From NCBI GenBank assembly GCA_910588505.1, contig CAJUPQ010000001.1:58894-122893 (forward strand): a stretch of 64,000 bases of DNA, in the 5' to 3' direction. Under the pieces are notes generated by a model. It saw only the letters and a list, made by a program, of their open reading frames with translations. It had not been told where the DNA came from and did not search any database. The DNA is from an uncultured Hungatella sp. Lineage in GTDB: Bacteria > Bacillota > Clostridia > Lachnospirales > Lachnospiraceae. Every line of letters begins with the position of its first letter. Position 1 is the stretch's first letter. Below are positions 8,666 through 17,727 of the stretch, piece after piece. Position numbers and translations under genes: made by a program.

Positions 8666-8974
8666 ATGAAAATTTTAGCCATCACAGCATGTACAGCGGG
8701 CATTGCCCACACTTACATTGCAAAGGAGAAATTGGAAAACGCGGCTAAGGAGCTGGGAGATACCATCAAGGTAGAGACCCAGGGCTCCATTGGTGTGGAG
8801 AACGAATTCACGCCAGAAGAGATCAAGGAGGCAGACGTAATTCTTATCTCAGCCGACATCAGGGTAAACAAAGACCGTTTTAAAGGAAAACCAGTGGTGG
8901 ATATCCCCATCAGTATGGTGATGAAGTCGCCGAAAGGGGTTATCAACAAGATTCACGAGAAGCTGGGCAAGTAG
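8666..8974 (+). CDS. PTS fructose-type EIIB subunit
   Basis: A 102-residue stand-alone EIIB of the fructose/mannitol (Fru) type. Cys9 in the ITACTAGIAHTYIA motif is the expected phosphocysteine that passes phosphate from EIIA to the incoming sugar. AGAGGAGG precedes the ATG. It opens an operon with its own IIC (9018), IIA (13142) and a PRD regulator. The substrate is not shown by the sequence. Confidence 0.92.
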   Translation: MKILAITACTAGIAHTYIAKEKLENAAKELGDTIKVETQGSIGVENEFTPEEIKEADVILISADIRVNKDRFKGKPVVDIPISMVMKSPKGVINKIHEKLGK

Positions 8975-9017
8975 CAGGAAACCGTGGGGAAATTTTTAGA
9001 AAAGAGGGGAAACAGGT

Positions 9018-10124
9018 ATGGCAAAACAACAGAAAACGTTTATGAAACACATTATGACCGGTATTTCCTATATGATACCCATTGTGGTAGCAGGAGGTAT
9101 CCTGGGGGCTCTGGCAAAAGCCTTCGGCGGCTGGAATATCGGCAGCGCCATCGAGGCGGGGGCAACGCCGTTCTCCAATCTGAACCCGTTTACATGGGTT
9201 GGATTCTGGTGGGGCGTTAACAAATTAAGTTCCTATGCCATGGACTTTGCGGTGGCAGTGATGACCGCGGGAGCCGCTTACTCCATCGCCGGCAGGCCGG
9301 GTATTGTTCCTGGTATGGTGATCGGTTACTGTTCCGCCCAGTCAAAGGCCGGCTTCTTAGGAGGCCTTCTGATGGCGTTTATTATCGGCGCGGTGGTGAA
9401 CTGGATGAAGGGATGGAAATTGCCCAAATGGTGCGAGGGGTTAAAACCGGTTATGATCATTCCGGTGTGCTCTACGTTTTTGTGCGGCATGATCTTTTTG
9501 TGCGTATTCTCTATCCCGCTGGCCTGGATCATGGATGTGTTCCAGCAGTGGATCATCTCCTTAAACGGCGGCGCGAAAGCGGTGATCGGCGGCGTGATCG
9601 GAGCCTGCATGGGATTTGATATGGGCGGTCCTGTGAACAAGACAGCGTCTATGGCAGCCAACGCCCTGGGCGCGGACGGCATTAACGGGCCTATGTGCGC
9701 TAAGATCATCGGAGGTATGACCCCTCCCATCGGTCTTTTTATCGCGACCATGCTGAAAAAAGAGAAGTTTACAAAGACAGAGCGGGAGACGGCTAAGACT
9801 GCTCTTCCTATGGGACTTTGCTTCATCACAGAGGGCGTGCTTCCTTTTGCGGCGGCAGACCCGGCAAGATTTATCCCATGCAGTATGCTGGGCTCCGCAG
9901 TGGCAGGCGCCATCGCGGTGGGCGCGGGATGCGAGTCTGTGGCAGGACATGGCGGCATCTTTGTTGTGCCTATGATGGTTAATCCCATGATGTTTATGGT
10001 TGCCCTTGTTATTGGGTCTGTGGTAACCGGAGTAGCCTATGCTGTGGTCAAGAAAACTTCTGTAGATGAAACGGCCACTGAGGAAGAAAATATTGACATT
10101 GATCTGGATATTAACATAGTGTAA
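9018..10124 (+). CDS. PTS fructose-type EIIC permease
   Basis: A 368-residue membrane permease of the Fru family with about nine to ten membrane segments. Conserved features include GYCSAQSKAGFLGGLL, GFDMGGPVNKTA and the EGVLPFAAADP loop, which are typical of fructose-like EIIC and form the sugar site. The C-terminus is acidic and hydrophilic (TEEENIDIDLDI). It has no fused IIA or IIB, which are separate genes in the operon. It would transport and phosphorylate a hexose, ketose or hexitol; which one is unknown. Confidence 0.92.
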   Translation: MAKQQKTFMKHIMTGISYMIPIVVAGGILGALAKAFGGWNIGSAIEAGATPFSNLNPFTWVGFWWGVNKLSSYAMDFAVAVMTAGAAYSIAGRPGIVPGMVIGYCSAQSKAGFLGGLLMAFIIGAVVNWMKGWKLPKWCEGLKPVMIIPVCSTFLCGMIFLCVFSIPLAWIMDVFQQWIISLNGGAKAVIGGVIGACMGFDMGGPVNKTASMAANALGADGINGPMCAKIIGGMTPPIGLFIATMLKKEKFTKTERETAKTALPMGLCFITEGVLPFAAADPARFIPCSMLGSAVAGAIAVGAGCESVAGHGGIFVVPMMVNPMMFMVALVIGSVVTGVAYAVVKKTSVDETATEEENIDIDLDINIV

Positions 10125-10151
10125 TAGATTTTGTGGAGAAAGGACAGACTT

Positions 10152-11036
10152 ATGCTTGTATCAATGAAAGCGATTCTTGATGACGCCAACCAGAATTATT
10201 ACGGCGTAATGGCAATGAACAGCATCAACATGGAGATGGCAAGGGCCGGCATCATGGCGGCCGAAGAGGAGCACTCCCCCATTATCATCCAGTTTGGAAA
10301 CGGACAGATGAACAATCACGCCCATTTGGAGGAGATGGTGCCTTTAATTAAGGAACTGGCGGCAAGGGTTTCTGTTCCTGTTGCCTTAAACTTTGACCAT
10401 GGCGCGGACTTTTATGCCATCACAGACTGCATCAATGCCGGATTTACCAATGTAATGTTTGACGGCTCCGCCCTTCCCTATGAGGAGAACGTAAAAAGGA
10501 CCGCCATTATCAGCGCCCTGGCTCACGGCATGGGGTGCTCTGTGGAAGGCGAGCTGGGCCATGTGGGACAGGCGGCGGATGATGACGACTCGGATGTGGA
10601 TCTGTATACCAACCCGGACCAGGCCGCGGATTTTGTCGCCAGGACTCAGGTAGATGCCCTGGCTGTGGCCATCGGCACTGCCCACGGAGCCTATCCCAAG
10701 GGAAAAATACCTAAGCTTGACTTTGACAGGCTCCATCTGTTAAAAGAGACTCTGAACATGCCGCTGGTGCTTCACGGAGGTTCCGGTTCCGGGGAAGAGA
10801 ATCTGAAAAAGGCTGTGGCCGGCGGGATCAATAAGATCAATGTGTGTACCGACGCGTTTGAGGCGGGAAAACAGGCTACCTTAAAGGCCCTGGAGGAAAA
10901 TCCGGGTATTGACTATATGCATATGTGTATGGCCGCGGAGGCGGGGATTAAGCGGTTTGTAAAAGATTATATGAAGGTTATCGGTTCCAGCGGGCGGTAC
11001 ATATACGGGGAAGCGGCAGTAAAGGGCAGCGAGTAG
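10152..11036 (+). CDS. Class II ketose-bisphosphate aldolase (Fba/GatY/IolJ group)
   Basis: A 294-residue zinc aldolase. Visible motifs are NFDHGADF (catalytic Asp and zinc His), GELGHVG, LHGGSGS and the phosphate-binding INKINVCTD. It would cleave a ketose-phosphate into DHAP and an aldehyde. Linkage to a PTS and an IolC-like kinase suggests a substrate such as a ketose-bisphosphate or a deoxy-gluconate phosphate (IolJ-like) rather than a glycolytic role. ATG 10152 has GGAGAAAGGA upstream; the in-frame TTG 10131 is less likely. Confidence 0.88.
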   Translation: MLVSMKAILDDANQNYYGVMAMNSINMEMARAGIMAAEEEHSPIIIQFGNGQMNNHAHLEEMVPLIKELAARVSVPVALNFDHGADFYAITDCINAGFTNVMFDGSALPYEENVKRTAIISALAHGMGCSVEGELGHVGQAADDDDSDVDLYTNPDQAADFVARTQVDALAVAIGTAHGAYPKGKIPKLDFDRLHLLKETLNMPLVLHGGSGSGEENLKKAVAGGINKINVCTDAFEAGKQATLKALEENPGIDYMHMCMAAEAGIKRFVKDYMKVIGSSGRYIYGEAAVKGSE

Positions 11037-11050
11037 ACCTGCGCGCGTTT

Positions 11051-11070
11051 GGCATACCTGAATGTATGCC
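11051..11070 (+). terminator. Short hairpin after the aldolase gene
   Basis: GGCATAC (11051-11057) and GTATGCC (11064-11070) pair around a 6-base loop, 15 bases after the aldolase stop. There is no T-run, so it may be an mRNA processing or 3'-protection hairpin inside the operon rather than a terminator. Confidence 0.4.
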
Positions 11071-11089
11071 GCCTGATCAGCGGAAGTTT

Positions 11090-11120
11090 GTAACAGTTCA
11101 GATAATCCTTGAACGGTTAC
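11090..11120. repeat. 31-bp dispersed palindromic repeat, copy 1
   Basis: GTAACAGTTCA (11090-11100) is mirrored by TTGAACGGTTAC (11109-11120). The 31-bp block matches the reverse complement of 25180-25210 at all but two positions. It lies between the aldolase and the PRD regulator. Both copies are intergenic, so a REP-like or small mobile palindrome is the likeliest reading. Confidence 0.7.
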
Positions 11121-11160
11121 GGAAGTTTCAAGGTAAGAACAGGAAATATGAGGTGCTTGG

Positions 11161-13125
11161 TTGAAAGAGGATAAGAACGCATTATATTTTAATCGAATAC
11201 TGAATTGCCTTCTGAGTGGGGAGACCTATACCATATTGCAGATCGCAGCAAATGTGGGATTATCTGAAAAAACAGTCCGTACCAAGATCGACCAGATGAA
11301 CCGCTGGCTGACGCAGCATGACATGGGCAGGATTGAAAAAAAGCAGGGAACAGGAATCTGGCTGGAGATGGATGAGAGGCAGTGGAAGAATCTGCAGGCT
11401 TATCTGGACCGCGGCCAGAGCCTGGACTCTGCGGTTCAACCGGATGACCGCAGAAAACAGGTCATAGGGAAACTTCTGAAATTAAAATCCGGGCAGACGA
11501 CCACGCTGGCACAGCTGGCAGACAGCCTGTATTTAAGCGCCCCTACCATAGGCGGGCTCCTTAGAGAAGTTTCCCCCTGGTTTGAGGAACGCTCCTTAAA
11601 GATCGCGTCTATACGCAGCAAGGGAGTGTGTCTTGTGGGGGATGAATACAATTTTCGAATTGCAATAAAGGATTACATCATAGAACTGATGCCGGAGGTG
11701 ATGGAGGCCCTTCTGGCCTCCTACGCTCCGGGGATAGATATATCCAGGATCCGGCGTATTGTCCTGGAAGCGGAGAATGCCTGGCGTGTCGAGCTGGCTG
11801 ATACTTCGTTTAAGATGGTGTGGATCATGGCCTGCCTGTCCATGGCCCGCAGACGTCTTGGGGATAAGGCCGTATTCTCCACCAGAGAAGAGAATATTGA
11901 GCATTACAATGAATATTCATTTGCGGAATCCATTTATCAGAGGATTGAACAGGCGTATGAGATAAAGATTTCCGATGATGATACGGTGCTGCTGGCAGTG
12001 CTTCTTTTATCTGCCAGGAAACTGAAAAATTTTTCCAGCATACAGGATACGGACTATGCCAGACAGTATGACAGGGACCTGGGAAAGTTTGTCAGGCTGG
12101 TGATTGAAACCATCGACTCTGTTCTGGATATTGACCTTTCCGAAGACCAGCTTTTATATGAGAGCCTGCTATTGCACATGCGCTCGGCTATTTTCCGGAT
12201 GAAGTACTCCACCGCGGTGGGGGACAACATCAGCAAGTATGTGAAGAGCGAGTACAAGCAGACGTTTCTGGCCACCTGGTCCACCAGCAATCTGTTTGAG
12301 GAATACTATGACGTACAGGTGACAGAGGATGAACTGGCGGGCATTGCCCTGTATATCCAGGCGGCTATTATCAGGCGGAAGAAGGGAAAACCTCTGACGG
12401 CTCTTCTTATAAGCGAAGGCGGGATGGCGGCCAGCCAGCTGAATATTGAGCGGCTGAAATACAGTATTTCAGAAATTACGGAGATCCGCGCGGTCAGTTA
12501 CCATGATTTTAAGTTAAGACAGTACCAGGATGTGGATGTTATCATCAATACGTCAGGCAATGAGATTGGGGACGACCGGGTAGTGTCTGTGGGAGAGCGG
12601 CTCAACGACCAGGGGATTGAGGCCATCCGGCAGAAGGTGAATCAAATTTTCTATTTCCGCAAGAAGCCGGAGTTTCATTTCAACAACCTGTGTCATCAGC
12701 TGTTTGAGGTGGATCTGTTTCTTTTGAGACCCAAGGTGAGGGATAAGGATCAGCTTATCACAATGATGGTAAAGAAACTGGAGGACAAGGGGGACGTAAC
12801 CCCAGCCTATCTCCAGAGCGTGTTTGACAGGGAGCGGGCCACAACTACCAGCATTGGCCGGGGGATTGCCATTCCCCATGGGAATATGGCGGAGGTAAAT
12901 GAGTCCCGTATCGTGGTGGCCATCCTGGAGGAGCCTATTGTGTGGCATGACGATATGGTGGATGTGGTATTTCTTCTGGCGGTTAAGATGAACACAAAGT
13001 TTGAGATCCGCCGCACCAAGCAGTTTTACAAGGATTTTCTCCAGCTGACGGACAATGATGAGAATATGGAGGCTATAAAGCGGATGGGTTCCACCCTGGA
13101 TATTTATCAGTATTTTATTAAGTAG
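11161..13125 (+). CDS. PRD-domain PTS transcriptional activator (MtlR/LicR type)
   Basis: A 654-residue multidomain regulator. In order: N-terminal helix-turn-helix (NVGLSEKTVRTKIDQMNRWL) and a second HTH near 120-160 (LADSLYLSAPTIGGLLREV), two PTS regulation domains (about 180-400), a GatB/IIB-like segment (about 415-500), and an EIIA-Fru domain (about 510-654) with phospho-His in RGIAIPHGN. Phosphorylation by PTS proteins should set its activity according to substrate flux. The start is TTG 11161 with GAGGTG five bases upstream. It probably controls this operon through the inverted repeat at 8602. It has its own upstream gap of 124 bases. Confidence 0.88.
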   Translation: MKEDKNALYFNRILNCLLSGETYTILQIAANVGLSEKTVRTKIDQMNRWLTQHDMGRIEKKQGTGIWLEMDERQWKNLQAYLDRGQSLDSAVQPDDRRKQVIGKLLKLKSGQTTTLAQLADSLYLSAPTIGGLLREVSPWFEERSLKIASIRSKGVCLVGDEYNFRIAIKDYIIELMPEVMEALLASYAPGIDISRIRRIVLEAENAWRVELADTSFKMVWIMACLSMARRRLGDKAVFSTREENIEHYNEYSFAESIYQRIEQAYEIKISDDDTVLLAVLLLSARKLKNFSSIQDTDYARQYDRDLGKFVRLVIETIDSVLDIDLSEDQLLYESLLLHMRSAIFRMKYSTAVGDNISKYVKSEYKQTFLATWSTSNLFEEYYDVQVTEDELAGIALYIQAAIIRRKKGKPLTALLISEGGMAASQLNIERLKYSISEITEIRAVSYHDFKLRQYQDVDVIINTSGNEIGDDRVVSVGERLNDQGIEAIRQKVNQIFYFRKKPEFHFNNLCHQLFEVDLFLLRPKVRDKDQLITMMVKKLEDKGDVTPAYLQSVFDRERATTTSIGRGIAIPHGNMAEVNESRIVVAILEEPIVWHDDMVDVVFLLAVKMNTKFEIRRTKQFYKDFLQLTDNDENMEAIKRMGSTLDIYQYFIK

Positions 13126-13141
13126 AGGAGAGGGAATGATT

Positions 13142-13591
13142 ATGGCGGTTAAAGAGATCCTGGATCGGAGGGTTATAGACCTGGATATGGAGGCAAAGAG
13201 CAAGGATGAGGTGATCCGGCATCTGGCAGGGCTTTTGAAGGACGCGGGATACATTGACGACCTGGAGGGGTATATCAGGGATGTGTATTTGAGGGAGAGC
13301 GAGGGCATCACAGGTATTGGCGGCCATGTGGCGATCCCCCACGGGAAGTCAGCTTCTGTGGACAAGGTGGGAATCGCGGTGGGAAGAACCAGGGAGATGG
13401 TGGAGTGGGAGTCCTATGACGGGGAACCGTCCCAGCTGTTTTTTCTCTTTGCCGTTCCCGCTGACAGCGACGGGGCCAAGGATCACCTGCGGCTGATCGC
13501 GGAGTTAGCGGGAAAGCTGGGCAATGACGCGACTATGACAAAGCTGCAGACAGCCAGTTCTTATGAGAATCTTGTGGAGGCGTTTTCATAA
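13142..13591 (+). CDS. PTS fructose-type EIIA subunit
   Basis: A 149-residue EIIA of the Fru family. The phosphorylated histidine is in GGHVAIPHGKS, and the C-terminus has the usual DHLRLIAELAG helix. It passes phosphate from HPr to EIIB. ATG 13142 is preferred over ATG 13136 because GAGGAGAGG ends 8 bases before it. Its TAA shares one base with the ATG of the next gene, implying translational coupling. Confidence 0.9.
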   Translation: MAVKEILDRRVIDLDMEAKSKDEVIRHLAGLLKDAGYIDDLEGYIRDVYLRESEGITGIGGHVAIPHGKSASVDKVGIAVGRTREMVEWESYDGEPSQLFFLFAVPADSDGAKDHLRLIAELAGKLGNDATMTKLQTASSYENLVEAFS

Positions 13592-14742
13592 TGGCGGATG
13601 TGTTTTTGGGGCCTGGAAGAATTTTTAGCGGAAGAGGGGCTTTGGACCTGGCGGCAGATCTCATGGGGAAGCTGGGAAAAAAGGCGCTGGTGGTGACGGA
13701 CTCAGTGATGGAGAAACTGGGGAATCTGGAGCGGGTAACGGACACGCTGTCTAAAGCCGGTGCAGCCTGGGCGGTGTACACAGGCATTGACGGGGAGCCG
13801 GATGACGGGATGATTGAGCGGGGCGTAAAGGTCTACATAGAAGAAGGGTGTGATTTTCTGGTGGGTCTGGGCGGCGGAAGTCCCATTGATTCCATGAAGG
13901 CTATTGCTATGATTGTCAGGTATGGAGGCAGGCCTGGGGATTATATGGGGAAGTTGGTGACTGGTGTGCTTCCTCCCATGGTGGCGGTGCCTACTACAGC
14001 AGGGACTGGATCGGAGGCGACCCAGTTTACTATTATCACGGACCGGACAAGCCAGGTGAAGATGCTGCTGAAAGGGCCTGCTCTTATGCCGGATGTGGCT
14101 GTCATTGACCCTCACTTTATGATGACGGTTCCAAGGAGGATTACGGCGGCTACAGGGGCAGACGCGTTGACCCATGCTTTGGAGGCCTATACTTCCCGGA
14201 GAGCTCAGCCTCTTTCGGATACTTTTGCGCTGTCAGCCTGTGACAGGATTTTTCGGTTTTTGAAGAAGGCCTGGGAAGATGGGGAGGATGAGGAAAGCCG
14301 GGTCCAGATGTCTCTGGCTGCTTTGGAGGCGGGGATAGCTTTTAATAATTCGTCGGTAACCATTATCCATGGTATGAGCAGGCCCATAGGGGCTTTGTTC
14401 CATGTGCCTCACGGGATTTCTAATGCCATGCTTTTGCAGGTGTGCCTGGAGTATATTGTGGACGGGGTAGAGGAGCGGTTTGGGGATATCGCGATCAGGT
14501 GCGGGTTTGCGGAGGCGGATGAGGGGAAGTCCCAGGCGGCCAGGAAGGTCCTTAAGGCTGTCAAAAGGCTGCTTGATGATATTGCCATTCCCGGGATCAG
14601 GGATTATGGCATCAGCAGAGAACAGTTTTTTGAGAGTATTCCTAAAATGGCCAGAGACGCCTATGCTTCGGGAAGCCCGTCCAATACCAGGAAGGAGATT
14701 ACAGTTGAAGTGATGGAAGAGCTTTACAGAAAGCTTTGGTAA
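13591..14742 (+). CDS. Iron-containing alcohol dehydrogenase
   Basis: A 383-residue group III NAD(P)-dependent dehydrogenase. The dinucleotide loop GLGGGSPIDSMKAIAM and PTTAGTGSEAT are present, and the metal ligands lie in ADALTHALEAY, NSSVTIIHGMSRPIGALFHVPHG. It would reduce an aldehyde released by the aldolase, or oxidise a polyol. It overlaps the EIIA gene by one base and is followed by the IolC-like kinase, so it belongs to the PTS operon. The substrate is unknown. Confidence 0.9.
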   Translation: MADVFLGPGRIFSGRGALDLAADLMGKLGKKALVVTDSVMEKLGNLERVTDTLSKAGAAWAVYTGIDGEPDDGMIERGVKVYIEEGCDFLVGLGGGSPIDSMKAIAMIVRYGGRPGDYMGKLVTGVLPPMVAVPTTAGTGSEATQFTIITDRTSQVKMLLKGPALMPDVAVIDPHFMMTVPRRITAATGADALTHALEAYTSRRAQPLSDTFALSACDRIFRFLKKAWEDGEDEESRVQMSLAALEAGIAFNNSSVTIIHGMSRPIGALFHVPHGISNAMLLQVCLEYIVDGVEERFGDIAIRCGFAEADEGKSQAARKVLKAVKRLLDDIAIPGIRDYGISREQFFESIPKMARDAYASGSPSNTRKEITVEVMEELYRKLW

Positions 14743-14765
14743 GGTCAAAGATGGAGGAAGCAGGC

Positions 14766-15788
14766 ATGAATGGCGTAAGTTTTGATGAGAATAAGAGGTA
14801 TGATCTGATTTTGCTGGGCAGAGTGGCCATTGATTTTAATCCTATGGATTACTATAAGACGCTGGCCGAGAGCGAGACGTTTCGAAAGTATGTAGGGGGA
14901 TCGCCAGCCAATATTGCTGTGGGGCTTTCCCGTTTGGGAAAAAAGTGCGGATTTTTTGCAAAGGTGTCCGATGACCGGTTTGGGGAGTATGTGGTAGATT
15001 ATTTTAAGAATGAGGGCATTGACACTTCCCATATCAGGAAATGCGAGAACGGGGAGAGTCTGGGGCTGACGTTTACAGAGATTTTAAGCCGGGATGAGAG
15101 CAATATTTTGATGTACCGCAATGGTATTGCCGATCTGTCTCTGTGTCCGGAGGATATTGATGAGGAGTATCTGACCCAGGCAAAGGCGGTCCTGATATCA
15201 GGAACAGCTTTGGCTGCCAGCCCGTCGCGGGAGGCGGCGCTTAAGACGGTGGCTTTGGCCAGAAAGAACGGAGTCAGGATTATTTTTGATATTGATTACC
15301 GGGCTTATAACTGGAAGAGTCTGGATGAGATGGCGGCCTACTATTTGGCGGTGGCAAGGGACAGCGATATTATCCTGGGGTCCAGACAGGAGTATGACCT
15401 GACGGAGAGATTTCTGGGGCTGGACGGCACGGACAAGGCGTCTGCGGGATATTGGTGTTCCTGTCAGGCGTCGGTTGTGGTGATCAAACATGGCAGGGAA
15501 GGATCTGCGGCTTACACAGATGATGGAAAATCCTATTTTATCCGGCCATTTCCTGTGGATGCGCTGAAGGGATTTGGCGGAGGAGACGGATATGCCTCCA
15601 GTTTTCTCTATGGGATTTTTAATGGGATGGATATTCAGGATTGTCTGGAATTGGGGTCGGCTTCAGCTTCTATGCTGGTGGCGTCCCATGGGTGCAGCGC
15701 AGATATGCCTACAGTGGAGAGTCTGCGGGAATTTATCCGGAGGGAGAAGGAGAGGTTTGGGGAGATGGTGGTCAGAGGGAATGGGTAA
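14766..15788 (+). CDS. PfkB-family kinase, 5-dehydro-2-deoxygluconokinase (IolC)-like
   Basis: A 340-residue ribokinase-fold sugar kinase. The N-terminus (DLILLGRVAIDFNP) and YVGGSPANIAVGLSRLG are typical of IolC. The C-terminal anion-hole motif reads GFGGGDGYASSFLYG, where most PfkB kinases have GAGD; the catalytic Asp is kept. IolC phosphorylates 5-dehydro-2-deoxy-gluconate in inositol breakdown, but no other iol gene is present, so the true substrate may be a related keto-sugar acid. ATG 14766 is chosen on GGAGGAAG at 14753-14760; ATG 14751 is the alternative. Confidence 0.82.
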   Translation: MNGVSFDENKRYDLILLGRVAIDFNPMDYYKTLAESETFRKYVGGSPANIAVGLSRLGKKCGFFAKVSDDRFGEYVVDYFKNEGIDTSHIRKCENGESLGLTFTEILSRDESNILMYRNGIADLSLCPEDIDEEYLTQAKAVLISGTALAASPSREAALKTVALARKNGVRIIFDIDYRAYNWKSLDEMAAYYLAVARDSDIILGSRQEYDLTERFLGLDGTDKASAGYWCSCQASVVVIKHGREGSAAYTDDGKSYFIRPFPVDALKGFGGGDGYASSFLYGIFNGMDIQDCLELGSASASMLVASHGCSADMPTVESLREFIRREKERFGEMVVRGNG

Positions 15789-15828
15789 GGACGGCTGGTT
15801 GAAGATATGAAAGGAGCGCGGTTTGGTT

Positions 15829-16839
15829 ATGGAGAAACGGGAAATAGGAAGGTCCGGGATCATGGCCGGCGGTATCGGCCTGGGAGCCTGGGCCATTGGA
15901 GGCGGCCTGTGGTGGGGAGACAATGACGACAGAATGTCCATTGACACCATCCATAGGGCGCTGGAGCTGGGGATCAACTGGGTGGATACGGCCAGAGTCT
16001 ACGGCTTCGGTCACAGCGAGGAAGTGGTGGGGAAAGCTTTAAAGAAAATTTCCAGAGAGAAAGTGATTTTGTCTACCAAGTGCGGGATTCAGTGGTACGA
16101 TAAAAACGGAGAGTACCATTTCTCCAGGGAAGGCCATGATGTGTACAGGGACCCGTCCCCAAAGGCGATCCGCAGGGATCTGGAGCTGAGCTTAAAGACA
16201 CTGGGCACGGATTACATTGACGTGTATTACACACACTGGCAGTGTAAAACCTATGGGCTGGTTCCTGTGGCTGAGACTATGGGTGAACTGATGCGTATGA
16301 AGGAGGAAGGCAAGATCCGGGCCATCGGCGCATCCAATGTGGACCTTAAAGTGCTGAAGGATTACGCGGATGCGGGGCAGCTGGATGTGATTCAGGAGAA
16401 GCTGAGCATTCTGGACAGAAAGCCGGAGGTAGAGCTTCTACCCTTCTGTGAGGAGCACGGGATCTCCCTGCAGACGTATTCGCCTATTGAACAGGGACTT
16501 CTGGCGGGAAAAGCTTCGGATGATTATGTGGCAAAGCCCGGGGAAGTGCGGGACGGCAAGTTCTGGTGGAAAAATGAGAACATCCGGCAGGTTAACCGGA
16601 TGCTGGCGGGGTGGAAAGATTTGACGGAGAAATATCACTGTACCTTGGCCAACCTGTGTGTAAAATGGAACTCCATGGTGTCGCCGCAGATCCATGTGCT
16701 GTGCGGGGCGCGGAAGCTAAGTCAGATTGAGGACACCGCAAAATCACTTGATATCGGACTTACACAGGAGGATTTTCTGCGGATGAAGGCGGATGCGGAT
16801 GCGCTTATAAGCAGGTGTACAACAACGCCGTTAGCTTAA
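15829..16839 (+). CDS. Aldo/keto reductase
   Basis: A 336-residue (beta/alpha)8 NADPH-dependent reductase. The catalytic tetrad is visible: Asp in WVDTARVYG, the Tyr of that motif, Lys in LSTKCG and His in YYTHWQ. The C-terminal cofactor region SPQIHVLCGARKLSQIED is present. It would interconvert a sugar aldehyde or ketone and an alcohol in the same pathway as the neighbouring dehydrogenases. AAAGGAG lies 12 bases before ATG 15829; an in-frame TTG at 15823 is also possible. Confidence 0.88.
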   Translation: MEKREIGRSGIMAGGIGLGAWAIGGGLWWGDNDDRMSIDTIHRALELGINWVDTARVYGFGHSEEVVGKALKKISREKVILSTKCGIQWYDKNGEYHFSREGHDVYRDPSPKAIRRDLELSLKTLGTDYIDVYYTHWQCKTYGLVPVAETMGELMRMKEEGKIRAIGASNVDLKVLKDYADAGQLDVIQEKLSILDRKPEVELLPFCEEHGISLQTYSPIEQGLLAGKASDDYVAKPGEVRDGKFWWKNENIRQVNRMLAGWKDLTEKYHCTLANLCVKWNSMVSPQIHVLCGARKLSQIEDTAKSLDIGLTQEDFLRMKADADALISRCTTTPLA

Positions 16840-17014
16840 AGCTACCGCCGACCCGATGGCAGGATTCGCTTAATTAATGACATTGGGTGTACCAGGCAGC
16901 GGCCGTATTGCTGGCAGCAGCGGCTTTAGGAAGGGAAAAGGCGGGACGCCTGTTCGCAGTACGGGAGATAAACGGTAAACAAATTTGCAGCAAAAAGAAA
17001 AGGAGAGAAAAGAC

Positions 17015-17689
17015 ATGAAAATAGCAGTTCTGAACGAATTCAGCCAGGCGCCGAAGAACGGAATCATTGTGAAGGAGTTAAAAGCAGTTGTGGAGCCCAT
17101 GGGGCATCAGGTGTTTAACGCGGCCATGGAGGCGCCTCTCACAAACCAGGATGTTCCGGAGGCTTACACAAAGGAAAATCCAAGGCTTACATACCTGCAC
17201 TTAGGCATCCAGGCAGCCCTTCTTCTCAATTCCGGGGCAGTGGATTTTGTGGTGACAGGCTGCGGTACAGGCCAGGGAGCGCTGATGTCCCTGAATATGT
17301 ATCCCGGAGTTGTGTGCGGATACTGTATTGAGCCTACGGACGCTTATCTGTTTTTGCAGATCAACAATGGCAACGCGCTGTCCATTCCTTACGCGAAAGG
17401 TTTCGGATGGGGCGCGGAGCTGAATCTGAACAACATCTTTACCAGAGCTTTCGGATCCCCTAAGGGCATGGGATATCCGGACGGCCGCAAGGAGGCCCAG
17501 AACCGCAACGCCAATCTGCTGTTTGAGGTGAAAAAGCAGGTGGCAAAACCATTGATTGAGGCCCTTAAGGCCATTGACCCGGAACTGGTGAAGGGATGCA
17601 TGATTCCCAGATTCCTGGATTGTTTCTATGCAGGATGTAAGGATGATGAGCTGAAAGCCTTTGTAGATGAGGTAGTGAGTACACTGTAG
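17015..17689 (+). CDS. RpiB/LacA/LacB-family sugar-phosphate isomerase
   Basis: A 224-residue protein. The motif FVVTGCGTGQGALMSLN carries the catalytic Cys expected in the RpiB/LacAB fold, followed by YCIEPTDAYLFLQINNGNAL. It is about 70 residues longer than classic RpiB, with an alpha-helical C-terminal extension (EVKKQVAKPLIEALKAIDPE). It would isomerise an aldose- and ketose-phosphate, feeding the aldolase. GGAGAG precedes the ATG. The 175-base gap before it shows nothing recognisable. Confidence 0.8.
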   Translation: MKIAVLNEFSQAPKNGIIVKELKAVVEPMGHQVFNAAMEAPLTNQDVPEAYTKENPRLTYLHLGIQAALLLNSGAVDFVVTGCGTGQGALMSLNMYPGVVCGYCIEPTDAYLFLQINNGNALSIPYAKGFGWGAELNLNNIFTRAFGSPKGMGYPDGRKEAQNRNANLLFEVKKQVAKPLIEALKAIDPELVKGCMIPRFLDCFYAGCKDDELKAFVDEVVSTL

Positions 17690-17727
17690 GGCGGATATCT
17701 GGTAAAATAGAAGGAGATTACAACCAT

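Noticed and set aside
12553..13365. Minus-strand frame across the PRD regulator and EIIA genes
   Set aside because: It spans two well-supported plus-strand genes and has no start signal.
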